A stretch of DNA of 64,000 bases from contig NZ_CP026029.1 in assembly GCF_023520895.1 (NCBI RefSeq), forward strand, positions 806,001 to 870,000, written 5' to 3'. Of the stretch, positions 18,061 through 25,483 are shown in pieces. Numbering within the stretch: the first letter of the stretch is position 1; each line of letters opens with the position of its first letter. Origin of the DNA: Paenibacillus sp. PK3_47. GTDB lineage: Bacteria; Bacillota; Bacilli; Paenibacillales; Paenibacillaceae. The translations under genes and the position numbers were made by a program. Below the pieces are notes generated by a model that saw only the letters and a program-made list of their open reading frames with translations, was not told the origin of the DNA and did not search any database.

Positions 18061-18864
18061 GTGAACAAACTTACTAATGATCAGATCCGCCAAAATGTAC
18101 GGGGGCGCTATCAAAAAATTGCTGTAAAAAAGGTCGAAGCTGCCTCTTCCTGCTGCTCCCCTGCTGACAGCTGCTGTGACTCCCCTGCTGATTTTGATGC
18201 CATATCCGCTAAGTTGGGTTATTCCAGTGAGGATCTCGCTGCAGCTCCTGAAGGCGCAAATTTAGGCCTTGGATGTGGTAACCCCCAGGCTATTGCTGAA
18301 CTGCAGGCGGGTGAACATGTTCTTGATCTCGGGAGTGGCGGCGGATTCGATTGCTTCCTCGCTTCCCGGCAGGTAGGTGAACAAGGTCATGTCATCGGAG
18401 TGGATATGACTCCTGAAATGATCAGCAGAGCAAGGGATAATGCTATGAAAGGAAATTTTAACAACACGGAATTCAGATTGGGTGAAATTGAACATCTTCC
18501 TGTTGCCGATCATTCGGTTAATGTCATTATCTCCAACTGCGTGATTAACCTCTCACCGGATAAACAGCAAGTATTCCGCGAAGCCTACCGTGTTCTTCAG
18601 TCTGGTGGTCGTCTGGCCATATCTGATATTGTAACTACAGCTGAGCTTCCCCCTGAGATCAAAAATGACCTGGACGAATTATATTCCGGTTGCATCTCCG
18701 GAGCCTCTTCCATCGTTGATGTAGAGAAGATGCTTCAGGAAAGCGGCTTTACTGAGATCAGTATTGAACCAAAAGACGAATCCAGAACATTTATCAAAGA
18801 TTGGGTTCCTGGTGCAAACGTTGACCAATACATCGTTTCTGCTGTGATTAAAGCGAGAAAGTAG
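18061..18864 (+). CDS. arsM: Arsenite S-adenosylmethionine methyltransferase
   Basis: GTG start at 18061 after AAGGAG. The SAM-binding motif is VLDLGSGGGFDCFLA and the methyltransferase core continues EHLPVADHSVNVIISNCVINL. The four conserved arsenic-site cysteines of ArsM proteins have counterparts: a CC-rich N-terminal segment, LGCGNPQA, SNCVINLS and YSGCISGAS. It converts arsenite to methylated, partly volatile forms. It forms a two-gene unit with arsN1 18 bases downstream. Confidence 0.92.
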   Translation: MNKLTNDQIRQNVRGRYQKIAVKKVEAASSCCSPADSCCDSPADFDAISAKLGYSSEDLAAAPEGANLGLGCGNPQAIAELQAGEHVLDLGSGGGFDCFLASRQVGEQGHVIGVDMTPEMISRARDNAMKGNFNNTEFRLGEIEHLPVADHSVNVIISNCVINLSPDKQQVFREAYRVLQSGGRLAISDIVTTAELPPEIKNDLDELYSGCISGASSIVDVEKMLQESGFTEISIEPKDESRTFIKDWVPGANVDQYIVSAVIKARK

Positions 18865-18882
18865 CTATAGGGGGATTTACAT

Positions 18883-19380
18883 ATGATTACTTCATTAACT
18901 GTCCGTCAGGCCAATACAGAGGATATCGCAAGTATCCTTCGTATTTATAATCAGGGGATCGAGGACCGGATCGCTACACTTGAAACAGAGACGAAGGATT
19001 ACGCTTATATGGAGGCATGGTTCCACGATCATCAAGGCCGCTATAGCATTTTGGTGGCTGAAAGCGAAGGTAAAGTTACTGGCTGGGCCTCCCTTAACCC
19101 GTACTCTCACCGCTGCGCCTATAACGGGGTCGCCGATCTTTCCGTTTACATTGACCGCAGCTTCCGTGGACAAGGTGTGGGCAGTTCTCTTCTGCAGTCC
19201 TTACACAAGGTGGCAAAGGAAAACAGCTTTTATAAAATTGTTCTCTTTACGTTTCCGTTCAACCAGGGTGGTCAAGGATTATACATGAAAATGGGTTACC
19301 GGCAAGTTGGTGTGTTTGAGAAGCAGGGTGTTATGGATGGGCAGTTTATGGATGTGATGATTATGGAGAAGATTCTTTAA
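18883..19380 (+). CDS. arsN1: GNAT acetyltransferase of the ArsN1 (arsinothricin resistance) type
   Basis: A GNAT fold beginning with the Bar/PAT/ArsN1 pattern IYNQGIEDRIATLETE. Acetyl-CoA binding is in LSVYIDRSFRGQGVGSSLLQ, and the C-terminus reads FPFNQGGQGLYMKMGYRQVGVFEKQGV. ArsN1 acetylates the arsenical antibiotic arsinothricin; the closest alternatives are phosphinothricin acetyltransferases. Its place directly behind arsM supports the arsenical assignment. Confidence 0.8.
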   Translation: MITSLTVRQANTEDIASILRIYNQGIEDRIATLETETKDYAYMEAWFHDHQGRYSILVAESEGKVTGWASLNPYSHRCAYNGVADLSVYIDRSFRGQGVGSSLLQSLHKVAKENSFYKIVLFTFPFNQGGQGLYMKMGYRQVGVFEKQGVMDGQFMDVMIMEKIL

Positions 19381-19416
19381 TATATTCTGAAAAATCATAT
19401 TAGTACAAGAGAAGAG

Positions 19417-20557
19417 GGGGTGTCCCAAAAGCCATGAAATGGCTGCTTGGGACGGCCCTTGGTTTGGAGTAGGAGGTATGTGTTCACTTGGGTGGACGCT
19501 CCGCGAACGGACCGTTGTTCCAATCGCTGTGCTCTCCAGATTTTTTTCATTCCCCTTAGCGGTGAAAATCCGGAGACCAAGGCGACCGCTGCCGCTTTTC
19601 CACAATCAGTCCGTCCTCTCCACTGTTTAAGCGGGAATTGGATCTAAACTCTTTTTGAAAAAACAACAAAAAAATCACCCTTTTAGTAAAATGGAGGTAC
19701 CACCCAACCATCTCAAAAAGGAGCGATTTCTTTGTACATCCAATATACCATGGACCACCTTTGCTTGCCAATGGATCTGGAAGAAGATATTCCAGGGCAA
19801 CCACCTTGCCCGTGTCGTGAATGCTGCAGTAGAGGGGCTGGACGACACCATCTTTGACGCGGCCTATCCCGGGTGGTGGCCGCGACAGCTCCACCCTAAG
19901 ATGCTTACCAAAGTCATTATTTACGCTTATACTCAGCGGATCTATCCGTCTCGTCAAATCGCTAAAGCCGTGCGGGAGAACATCCCTTTCATGTGGCTGG
20001 CCGGACGGCAACGCCCCGATTTCCGCACCCTGAATCGCTTCCGTTCCCAGCGGCTGAGGAGTGTTCTGGAAACGGTATTTACCGCCGTGCTTCAGTTTCT
20101 GGCTGACGAAAAACACATGTCCCTGGAGCATTACTTTGTGGATGGGACCAAGATGGAGGCCAATGCCAATCGCTACACCTTTGTTTGGGGGCCAGTTGAA
20201 ACCGGGATACAATGTGCAAATCGGGACCGAAAACCAATTTATTTTAGCCTACAAAAGCGCAATAACTCCTCGGAAAACAGCCAAAGACGGTCATTGCGGA
20301 TGCAGGTTACGGCAGCGAGGAAAACTACGCCTATCTGGAAAAGGAAGAGATTCAGGCGGGCGTACGACGAAACAAAGGACCACTGGACATGCCTGGCCGG
20401 ACAGACGCTGCATTTCCGCAAAGAGAGCACCGAAATTTTAGCAAGTGGACATCGGGAAGTTGTGGTGAGCTTGGAGCGCTTACGGTACCAGAAGCAAGCT
20501 CAGGAACGACTGCAAAGCGAGGAAGGGTACCTCTGGGCTGTATATGGGACAGCACCT
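19417..20557 (+). mobile_element. Degraded IS1182-family insertion sequence
   Basis: The left end begins GGGGTGTCCCAAAAGCC and the right end ATGGGACAGCACC, a weakened inverse match. Between them is an untranslated left segment with several small repeats, then a broken transposase gene. Internal deletion makes it about two-thirds of the usual 1.6-1.7 kb. It lies directly after the arsenic genes and may mark the edge of a transferred block. Confidence 0.65.
19732..20557 (+). pseudogene. IS1182-type transposase, frameshifted and internally deleted
   Basis: It begins at TTG 19732 (AAAAGGAG site) as YIQYTMDHLCLPMDLEEDIPG, shifts frame at about 19795 and continues NHLARVVNAAVEGLDD...LTKVIIYAYTQRIYPSRQIAKAV...RPDFRTLNRFRS...EHYFVDGTKMEANANRYTFVWG. 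The middle of the gene is then missing: the next recognisable part is QLKPGYNVQIGTENQFILAY in another frame, then ADAGYGSEENYAYLEKEE. Not functional. Confidence 0.75.
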
Positions 20558-20598
20558 TTCGTTTAGTTTGAATTATCCTGTCCATCTAAAAACAGCGG

Positions 20599-20940
20599 CT
20601 ATATGGAATTCATATCGCTCTTGGCTAAATCAAGTGCCACAGCGAGTTGAATCTGAAATGTTTTGCTTAAATTCTTCATCCATTTTTCAATTGGATAGAC
20701 TTCAATTACCGGAGAAACGGAGTGATCATAGCGGTCCAATTCTATTTTAATAACAGAATGAGTATCCACCAGAAAGCTGATAATATCCTCACCTTGCTCT
20801 GGTATCCACGATAAAACATGTGCGGTTTTCATCTCGGGAAATGCTTTTTGGATGAGATCAAGATACCTGCGCTTAGCGCTATCGTTAAACAAGTGAATTT
20901 TAGAAGCGGTTAACTCTTCGCGATATTTTTGTTCCGTCAT
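20599..20940 (-). CDS. Hypothetical protein (about 113 aa)
   Basis: ATG 20940 with AAAGG upstream is preferred to the longer start at 20973. The sequence has an alpha-beta character: KYREELTASKIHLFNDSAKRRYLDLI, then strands HVLSWIPEQGEDIISFLVDTHSVIKIELDR and a C-terminal helix. No family recognised. It ends close to the IS right end and may belong to the same short operon as the genes to its right. Confidence 0.5.
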   Translation of the reverse strand: MTEQKYREELTASKIHLFNDSAKRRYLDLIQKAFPEMKTAHVLSWIPEQGEDIISFLVDTHSVIKIELDRYDHSVSPVIEVYPIEKWMKNLSKTFQIQLAVALDLAKSDMNSI

Positions 20941-20996
20941 TGTTCCTTTGAGTCTCATTCTTGAATAAGTCAACGGTCGTCCTCTTTTCCCTTCCG

Positions 20997-21440
20997 CTAC
21001 TGTATACCCGCAACTCCAAACGTACTATTGATTACCCTTTCATAGTTATCCCATTCAAAATAAAACGGGCCAATATTTATCTTTTTCATATCAGGCTCAA
21101 GGTAGAAGTCCTTCCAAATAACAACATCCTCTTCTTTATCAATTTTTACGGAAATGAACCCGCATCCTTCATCACCGCACCACGGGCATACCATGATGGG
21201 ATACCTGTACCACATGGTTCCGTGAGGTTTTCTAAGTAAAAAGTAATCAATCATTTCTCTTTGATATTCATCACTCATCCAGCCCAGAGAAGGAACCATA
21301 TCGTACTTTATAAGCATTGCATTAAGCGATTTCCCGGCTATGATCAGGTCAGCGAACCGGGTGTTTTTCTCTCCCTCACCAATCGGCCCAAAATCAGCGC
21401 GGCTTGAGGCTCTTGCTTCCAGAGTACTTATTTTCATCAA
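20997..21440 (-). CDS. Hypothetical protein with a CxxC...C metal-binding-like knot (147 aa)
   Basis: Contains IKYDMVPSLGWMSDEYQREMIDYFLL, then MVCPWCGDEGCGFISVKI, a CPWC-x4-C cluster that could bind zinc, and a closing aromatic strand (IGPFYFEWDNYERV). Start has GGAGTAACCTTG upstream. A relic of a paralogue lies at 15144-15239. Function unknown. Confidence 0.55.
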   Translation of the reverse strand: MMKISTLEARASSRADFGPIGEGEKNTRFADLIIAGKSLNAMLIKYDMVPSLGWMSDEYQREMIDYFLLRKPHGTMWYRYPIMVCPWCGDEGCGFISVKIDKEEDVVIWKDFYLEPDMKKINIGPFYFEWDNYERVINSTFGVAGIQ

Positions 21441-21488
21441 GGTTACTCCTTACTGTTCCAAGTTCCGTGTTCTTACCACAGCAGGGTG

Positions 21489-22157
21489 TCAGGGTGTAAA
21501 ATGCCTCCAGTTTCCTTCGGAGACCACCTCAGCTGCGCCGTCGATCACTTTAACCGCAGTTTGATCATCAATCGCATATGTTGGTCCCCTCATTCCGGCG
21601 GCCCATCTTTCTGCAGCAGCCATGGTGTTATGAGGAAGCATCTCATGATCTACATGCGGGAATATTGCAAAATCAACCAGCCCCAGTGCTTCATCACCAC
21701 CGGCGGGTGGAGTCCAGCCAACGAAGAATTCCCCGATGTTAGGTGCCATCACCATGCTCCCGGCGCTCATTCCTACATAAACTGCCTGCAGCGACGGCAA
21801 GAGGTCTGCCAGTCCGGACTGCCGCATCCAGTGGCTCAGGTAGAGGGCGTCGCCGCCCGCCACCAGGAGGACATCTGTCTCCTGCACCAGCGGTACCCAG
21901 CGGTCTTTATGAATGCTTGGCAGCGCAGTGAGCTCCAGCACGCCAACAGACTTCCAGCCCAGGTCAACCATGGGATTCCCGGAATTCCCGCTGATGAACT
22001 CCCAGGCTTTAACGCCGGGCCCGACCCAAGGGTGTCCGTACATCGCGGTGGGAATGCACAGGGCGTTTGCATCAGCCATCGGCTTGCCCAGCATGTTAAC
22101 TAGCGCGCCGTGTATGCTTTTGTTCGTAATGCCCGCAGATGTTAGCAATAATTTCAT
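21489..22157 (-). CDS. Peptidase S51 (peptidase E-like) family protein
   Basis: Class I glutamine-amidotransferase-like fold with nucleophile elbow VYVGMSAGSMVMAP (Ser in GMSAGS), as in aspartyl dipeptidase PepE and cyanophycinase. Other family traits are LLVAGGDALYLSHWMRQSGL and FAIFPHVDHE, where the His is the likely catalytic base. 222 residues is normal. Expected to cleave small peptides in the cytoplasm; the physiological substrate is not evident. Confidence 0.78.
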   Translation of the reverse strand: MKLLLTSAGITNKSIHGALVNMLGKPMADANALCIPTAMYGHPWVGPGVKAWEFISGNSGNPMVDLGWKSVGVLELTALPSIHKDRWVPLVQETDVLLVAGGDALYLSHWMRQSGLADLLPSLQAVYVGMSAGSMVMAPNIGEFFVGWTPPAGGDEALGLVDFAIFPHVDHEMLPHNTMAAAERWAAGMRGPTYAIDDQTAVKVIDGAAEVVSEGNWRHFTP

Positions 22158-22221
22158 AGTTTCACTCCTTGTCGTTGTGCGTCCGTTATTCCTTAAGGCT
22201 ATTTACTTAGGTAGGGGCCTA

Positions 22222-22500
22222 TCAAGAAATTAACTTTTTCACCTCAGCAATAAACAGCTCCGCGTCTGCTTCGACCGTATAAGGAAAAACGCCCTGCTTT
22301 GTGTGTAAATAAAGCACCCCATGCCCTTGTCCAAGATCCCGGAATGAAATATCAAAAATTTCTTCAATTATAAACTCACGGTACGCCGAAACAATACGGT
22401 CCGGGTAGAGACATAACGAGCGCTGATGAATAATGGTCTCCAGATCACCGGCAGATACGACTCGTTCAATTTTGTAGTAAGGCTGGGTTGCAATGATCAT
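22222..22500 (-). CDS. Hypothetical protein (92 aa)
   Basis: GGAGGG lies 6 bases before the ATG. The product is a small all-beta domain closing with an amphipathic helix (VEADAELFIAEVKKLIS), similar in outline to bacterial PH-like domains. It contains LYPDRIVSAYREFIIEEIFDISF. No function assigned. It follows the mrp operon on the same strand, 49 bases beyond mrpG. Confidence 0.55.
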   Translation of the reverse strand: MIIATQPYYKIERVVSAGDLETIIHQRSLCLYPDRIVSAYREFIIEEIFDISFRDLGQGHGVLYLHTKQGVFPYTVEADAELFIAEVKKLIS

Positions 22501-22548
22501 GGATCTCCCTCCACCCGCTTCAGGACTAAAAGAATTCAGCGATTAACA

Positions 22549-22908
22549 TTATTTTTCAGACTTTTCCTGACTTGCTTCCGTCCGGGCCAGCAGATCATCC
22601 TGTATACTATTTTCCCATAAAGGAACTCCCGAACGGTAGGCAGCCCGGCCATTCAGATGGCCTGCCACCGGCGAAGTCATGAATACGAACACAATGGCGA
22701 GCAGCAGCTTGATGCTGACTGTTCCATCCTTAAACCAAAAGTACAGAAATCCGCCGCCCAGCAAACACAGGACTCCGAAGGTTGCACTTTTGGTAGCGGC
22801 ATGTGAACGCAGATACACATCGGGCAGCCGCACTAAACCGAAGGCGCTGAGTCCGCAGAAAACAGCTCCAATCACCACCAGAATCGAGCTGAACAATTCA
22901 CCTGTCAT
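22549..22908 (-). CDS. mrpG: Mrp antiporter subunit G
   Basis: Three membrane helices with the PhaG/MnhG motif VRLPDVYLRSHAATKSATFG. The ATG at 22908 overlaps the end of mrpF and has GGGAGAG upstream; the longer start at 22947 would duplicate the overlap without a site. Last gene of the antiporter operon. Confidence 0.9.
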   Translation of the reverse strand: MTGELFSSILVVIGAVFCGLSAFGLVRLPDVYLRSHAATKSATFGVLCLLGGGFLYFWFKDGTVSIKLLLAIVFVFMTSPVAGHLNGRAAYRSGVPLWENSIQDDLLARTEASQEKSEK

Positions 22909-23191
22909 TTGTACTCTCCCCTTCTTCCACAACAACGCCCCGTTCAATAAATCTCGCGAGTGCGGTTGTTCCTATAAACGTCAGAATACCGATCAGCAGA
23001 ATAACCTCCAGAAAATCCTGGGTATCCAGCAGCATTCCCATAACGGTGATTATAGCGAGTACGTGAATACCTATCGTATCGAGGGCAGCAACCCGGTCTG
23101 ACCGTGTCGGCCCCTTTAAAAGACGGAATAGGCACGCCAGCATGGCCACACCCAGAATAGCCAATGATGTGGTTAACAGTGTTGACACCAT
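22898..23191 (-). CDS. mrpF: Mrp antiporter subunit F
   Basis: 97 residues, three helices, with the MrpF motif RLLKGPTRSDRVAALDTIG. It overlaps mrpE at TGATG, which favours coupled translation. Confidence 0.9.
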   Translation of the reverse strand: MVSTLLTTSLAILGVAMLACLFRLLKGPTRSDRVAALDTIGIHVLAIITVMGMLLDTQDFLEVILLIGILTFIGTTALARFIERGVVVEEGESTNDR

Positions 23192-23673
23192 CAGCGCGTC
23201 ACCTCCATAATAACTCGTTCAAAACTGCCCCGGATTTGGCTGACCATGACCTCTGCATCTTTAATATCAATGGCATGAATATATAAGGTCTTACCATCCT
23301 TCGACACATCAAGAGTCAGCGTTCCCGGGGTCAGGCAAATCAGACAAGACAACAATGTAACTTCCCATGCAGAAGTCAACGCTGTCTCATAGGCAAATAT
23401 TCCGGGACGGATGGCCAGCTTTGGACGGACAATATGGCCGATCACTACAAAATTCGAGACCGTCAACTCACGGATAAAGATCAGCAGCAGCTTTATGACG
23501 GACCATACACGTCTTAAATAAAATGGCTGTGTCTGGGGTTTGGATTTTCGAAATAACAACAAGATTGCTATACCGAGTAAATACCCTATAAGGAAACTGG
23601 AACCGGAGCTATTGTTATTCACCGCCATCCACAGAAAGGCAATCAACAGGTTGAACAAGAATTGTAAGGCCAT
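23191..23673 (-). CDS. mrpE: Mrp antiporter subunit E
   Basis: 160 residues with N-terminal helices and a cytoplasmic domain. MrpE hallmarks include LTSAWEVTLLSCLICLTPGTL and LYIHAIDIKDAEVMVSQIRGSFE. Required for assembly of the complex in characterised systems. Confidence 0.9.
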   Translation of the reverse strand: MALQFLFNLLIAFLWMAVNNNSSGSSFLIGYLLGIAILLLFRKSKPQTQPFYLRRVWSVIKLLLIFIRELTVSNFVVIGHIVRPKLAIRPGIFAYETALTSAWEVTLLSCLICLTPGTLTLDVSKDGKTLYIHAIDIKDAEVMVSQIRGSFERVIMEVTR

Positions 23674-23678
23674 GTTAT

Positions 23679-25154
23679 CTACTCCTTCATTATGGCTTGA
23701 ATGTACTGCGCGGGTGAGGAGAGAACATCACTGGCCTGCGATACATAGGCATTTAGAGTATCTGCCCCTATTCCCATCGCAATGATGAGCAACAGCAGTC
23801 CGGCAGCTACAGCCGAAGCACCCTTTAAGCTCACTGCAGGCTGTTCCTTCTCCGGTTCACTCCCCCAGAAGGCCAGCCTGAACACCTTGATTAAGGAATA
23901 CAGCACCATAAAGCTTGATCCGAGGCCTATAAGAGACAGTGTCAGCATTCCCGCATCCAGCGCGCCGCGGATGATCAGCAGCTTGCCGGCAAAACCGCTG
24001 AGCGGCGGAATCCCTACCAGAGCAAGAGCCAGTATAAAGAACATCCAGCCAATAAGCGGATATTTTTTGATCATGCCCCCCATACCGCCTAAGCGGTCTG
24101 TGCCTGCAGCGGATATGATCAGCCCGCCAAGTATGAACAGGAGTCCTTTAGCCAATATGTCATGAAGCAGATAAAATACAGCCCCGTTCAGCGAATCCTC
24201 TGTTCCCGCAGCGACTCCGAGGGCCACAAACCCTACGCTTATAATAATATTGTAATTAAAAATACGAGGTATATCCTTGTACGCAACTGCCCCCAGAGAG
24301 CCCAGAATCATGGTAACTGCAGCCATCCAGGCAATCAGGTTATGGGTAAGTCCTGAATCGTTGACAAACATCAGGGTAAACGTGCGGATGATTGCATACA
24401 GTCCCACTTTGGTGAGAAGTGCACCGAATAACGCTCTGATGGCCGACGGAGGTGCGCTGTACGATCCCGGAAGCCAAAAGAACAGGAGCAGCCCGGCTTT
24501 TAAGGAAAATACAATTAAAAATAAAACTGCAATGACATTAAGCACGCCGCCTTGTCCCGCTTCGGCAATACGCTGGGACAAATGCGCCATATTAAGCGTT
24601 CCGACTGCCGCATAGAGATAGGCTACCGCCGCTACAAACAAAGTTGAAGACACAATATTTATGAGCAGATATTTTGAAGTTTCCCTCAGCTGCAGCCTGG
24701 TTCCGCCCAGAGAAATGAGCGCATACGAAGAAATCAGCATCACTTCAAAGAAGACGAACAGGTTAAAGATATCCCCTGTAAGGAAAGAGCCGTATACTCC
24801 GACCTGCAAAAAATGAAAGAAAGTGTAGTAGTAATACCTTTCCCGCTTCTCCCCTATACTGCTGAAGGAATAGAGCAGGATGGCAAAGCTGACAATTGAA
24901 GCTGCCGCCACCAGTAATAGAGCGAACATGTCCCCGGCAAATACAATACCGTAAGGAGGTGCCCAGCCGCCCATCTGCAGGGTTAATATGCCTTCATTGT
25001 GAGCCCGGGATACCAGTAATAGTGTAATCAGGATTGTAAGCATCCCGCTGACCGTACTGATGCCCCGCTGAAGCTGCAGCTTTTCTTTGAAGAAGATAAG
25101 AATAACAGCTGTACAGAGGGGAATCAGAATGGGCAGCACCAGAAGATTATTCAT
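23679..25154 (-). CDS. mrpD: Mrp antiporter subunit D
   Basis: 491 residues and about fourteen helices, Proton_antipo_M family. GDIFNLFVFFEVMLISSYAL contains the conserved acidic residue of the proton channel, and LLFFWLPGSYSAPPSAIRALF the conserved loop. It overlaps mrpC by four bases. Homologous to NuoM/N of complex I. Confidence 0.93.
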   Translation of the reverse strand: MNNLLVLPILIPLCTAVILIFFKEKLQLQRGISTVSGMLTILITLLLVSRAHNEGILTLQMGGWAPPYGIVFAGDMFALLLVAAASIVSFAILLYSFSSIGEKRERYYYYTFFHFLQVGVYGSFLTGDIFNLFVFFEVMLISSYALISLGGTRLQLRETSKYLLINIVSSTLFVAAVAYLYAAVGTLNMAHLSQRIAEAGQGGVLNVIAVLFLIVFSLKAGLLLFFWLPGSYSAPPSAIRALFGALLTKVGLYAIIRTFTLMFVNDSGLTHNLIAWMAAVTMILGSLGAVAYKDIPRIFNYNIIISVGFVALGVAAGTEDSLNGAVFYLLHDILAKGLLFILGGLIISAAGTDRLGGMGGMIKKYPLIGWMFFILALALVGIPPLSGFAGKLLIIRGALDAGMLTLSLIGLGSSFMVLYSLIKVFRLAFWGSEPEKEQPAVSLKGASAVAAGLLLLIIAMGIGADTLNAYVSQASDVLSSPAQYIQAIMKE

Positions 25155-25483
25155 TCTTTAACCTCCTTGATGCTGTCGATTTCATCTGTGCCCAGAGTTT
25201 GATATGAACGGTACGCAAGGACGAAGAAGAATGCGGTGACGCCAAAGCTGATTACGATCGAGGTCAATATCAGCGCCTGCGGCAGGGGATCAACATAATT
25301 CCCCTCTTTACCCAGCACGGGAGCTGCCCCATTTTTGAGTCCGGCCATGGTCAGAAGCAGCAGATGTACACCGTGCGTCAGCAGGGACGTGCCCAGCACA
25401 ATACGCAGCAGGCTTTTTGTCAGAATCAGATAGACCCCTATAGTAAAAAGAATTCCTATGGCCAGTGCCATTACGAGTTCCAT
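25151..25483 (-). CDS. mrpC: Mrp antiporter subunit C
   Basis: 110 residues, NuoK-like, three helices, with LLRIVLGTSLLTHGVHLLLL and DPLPQALILTSIVISFGVTAF. The start lies 13 bases inside the mrpA end. Confidence 0.92.
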   Translation of the reverse strand: MELVMALAIGILFTIGVYLILTKSLLRIVLGTSLLTHGVHLLLLTMAGLKNGAAPVLGKEGNYVDPLPQALILTSIVISFGVTAFFFVLAYRSYQTLGTDEIDSIKEVKE

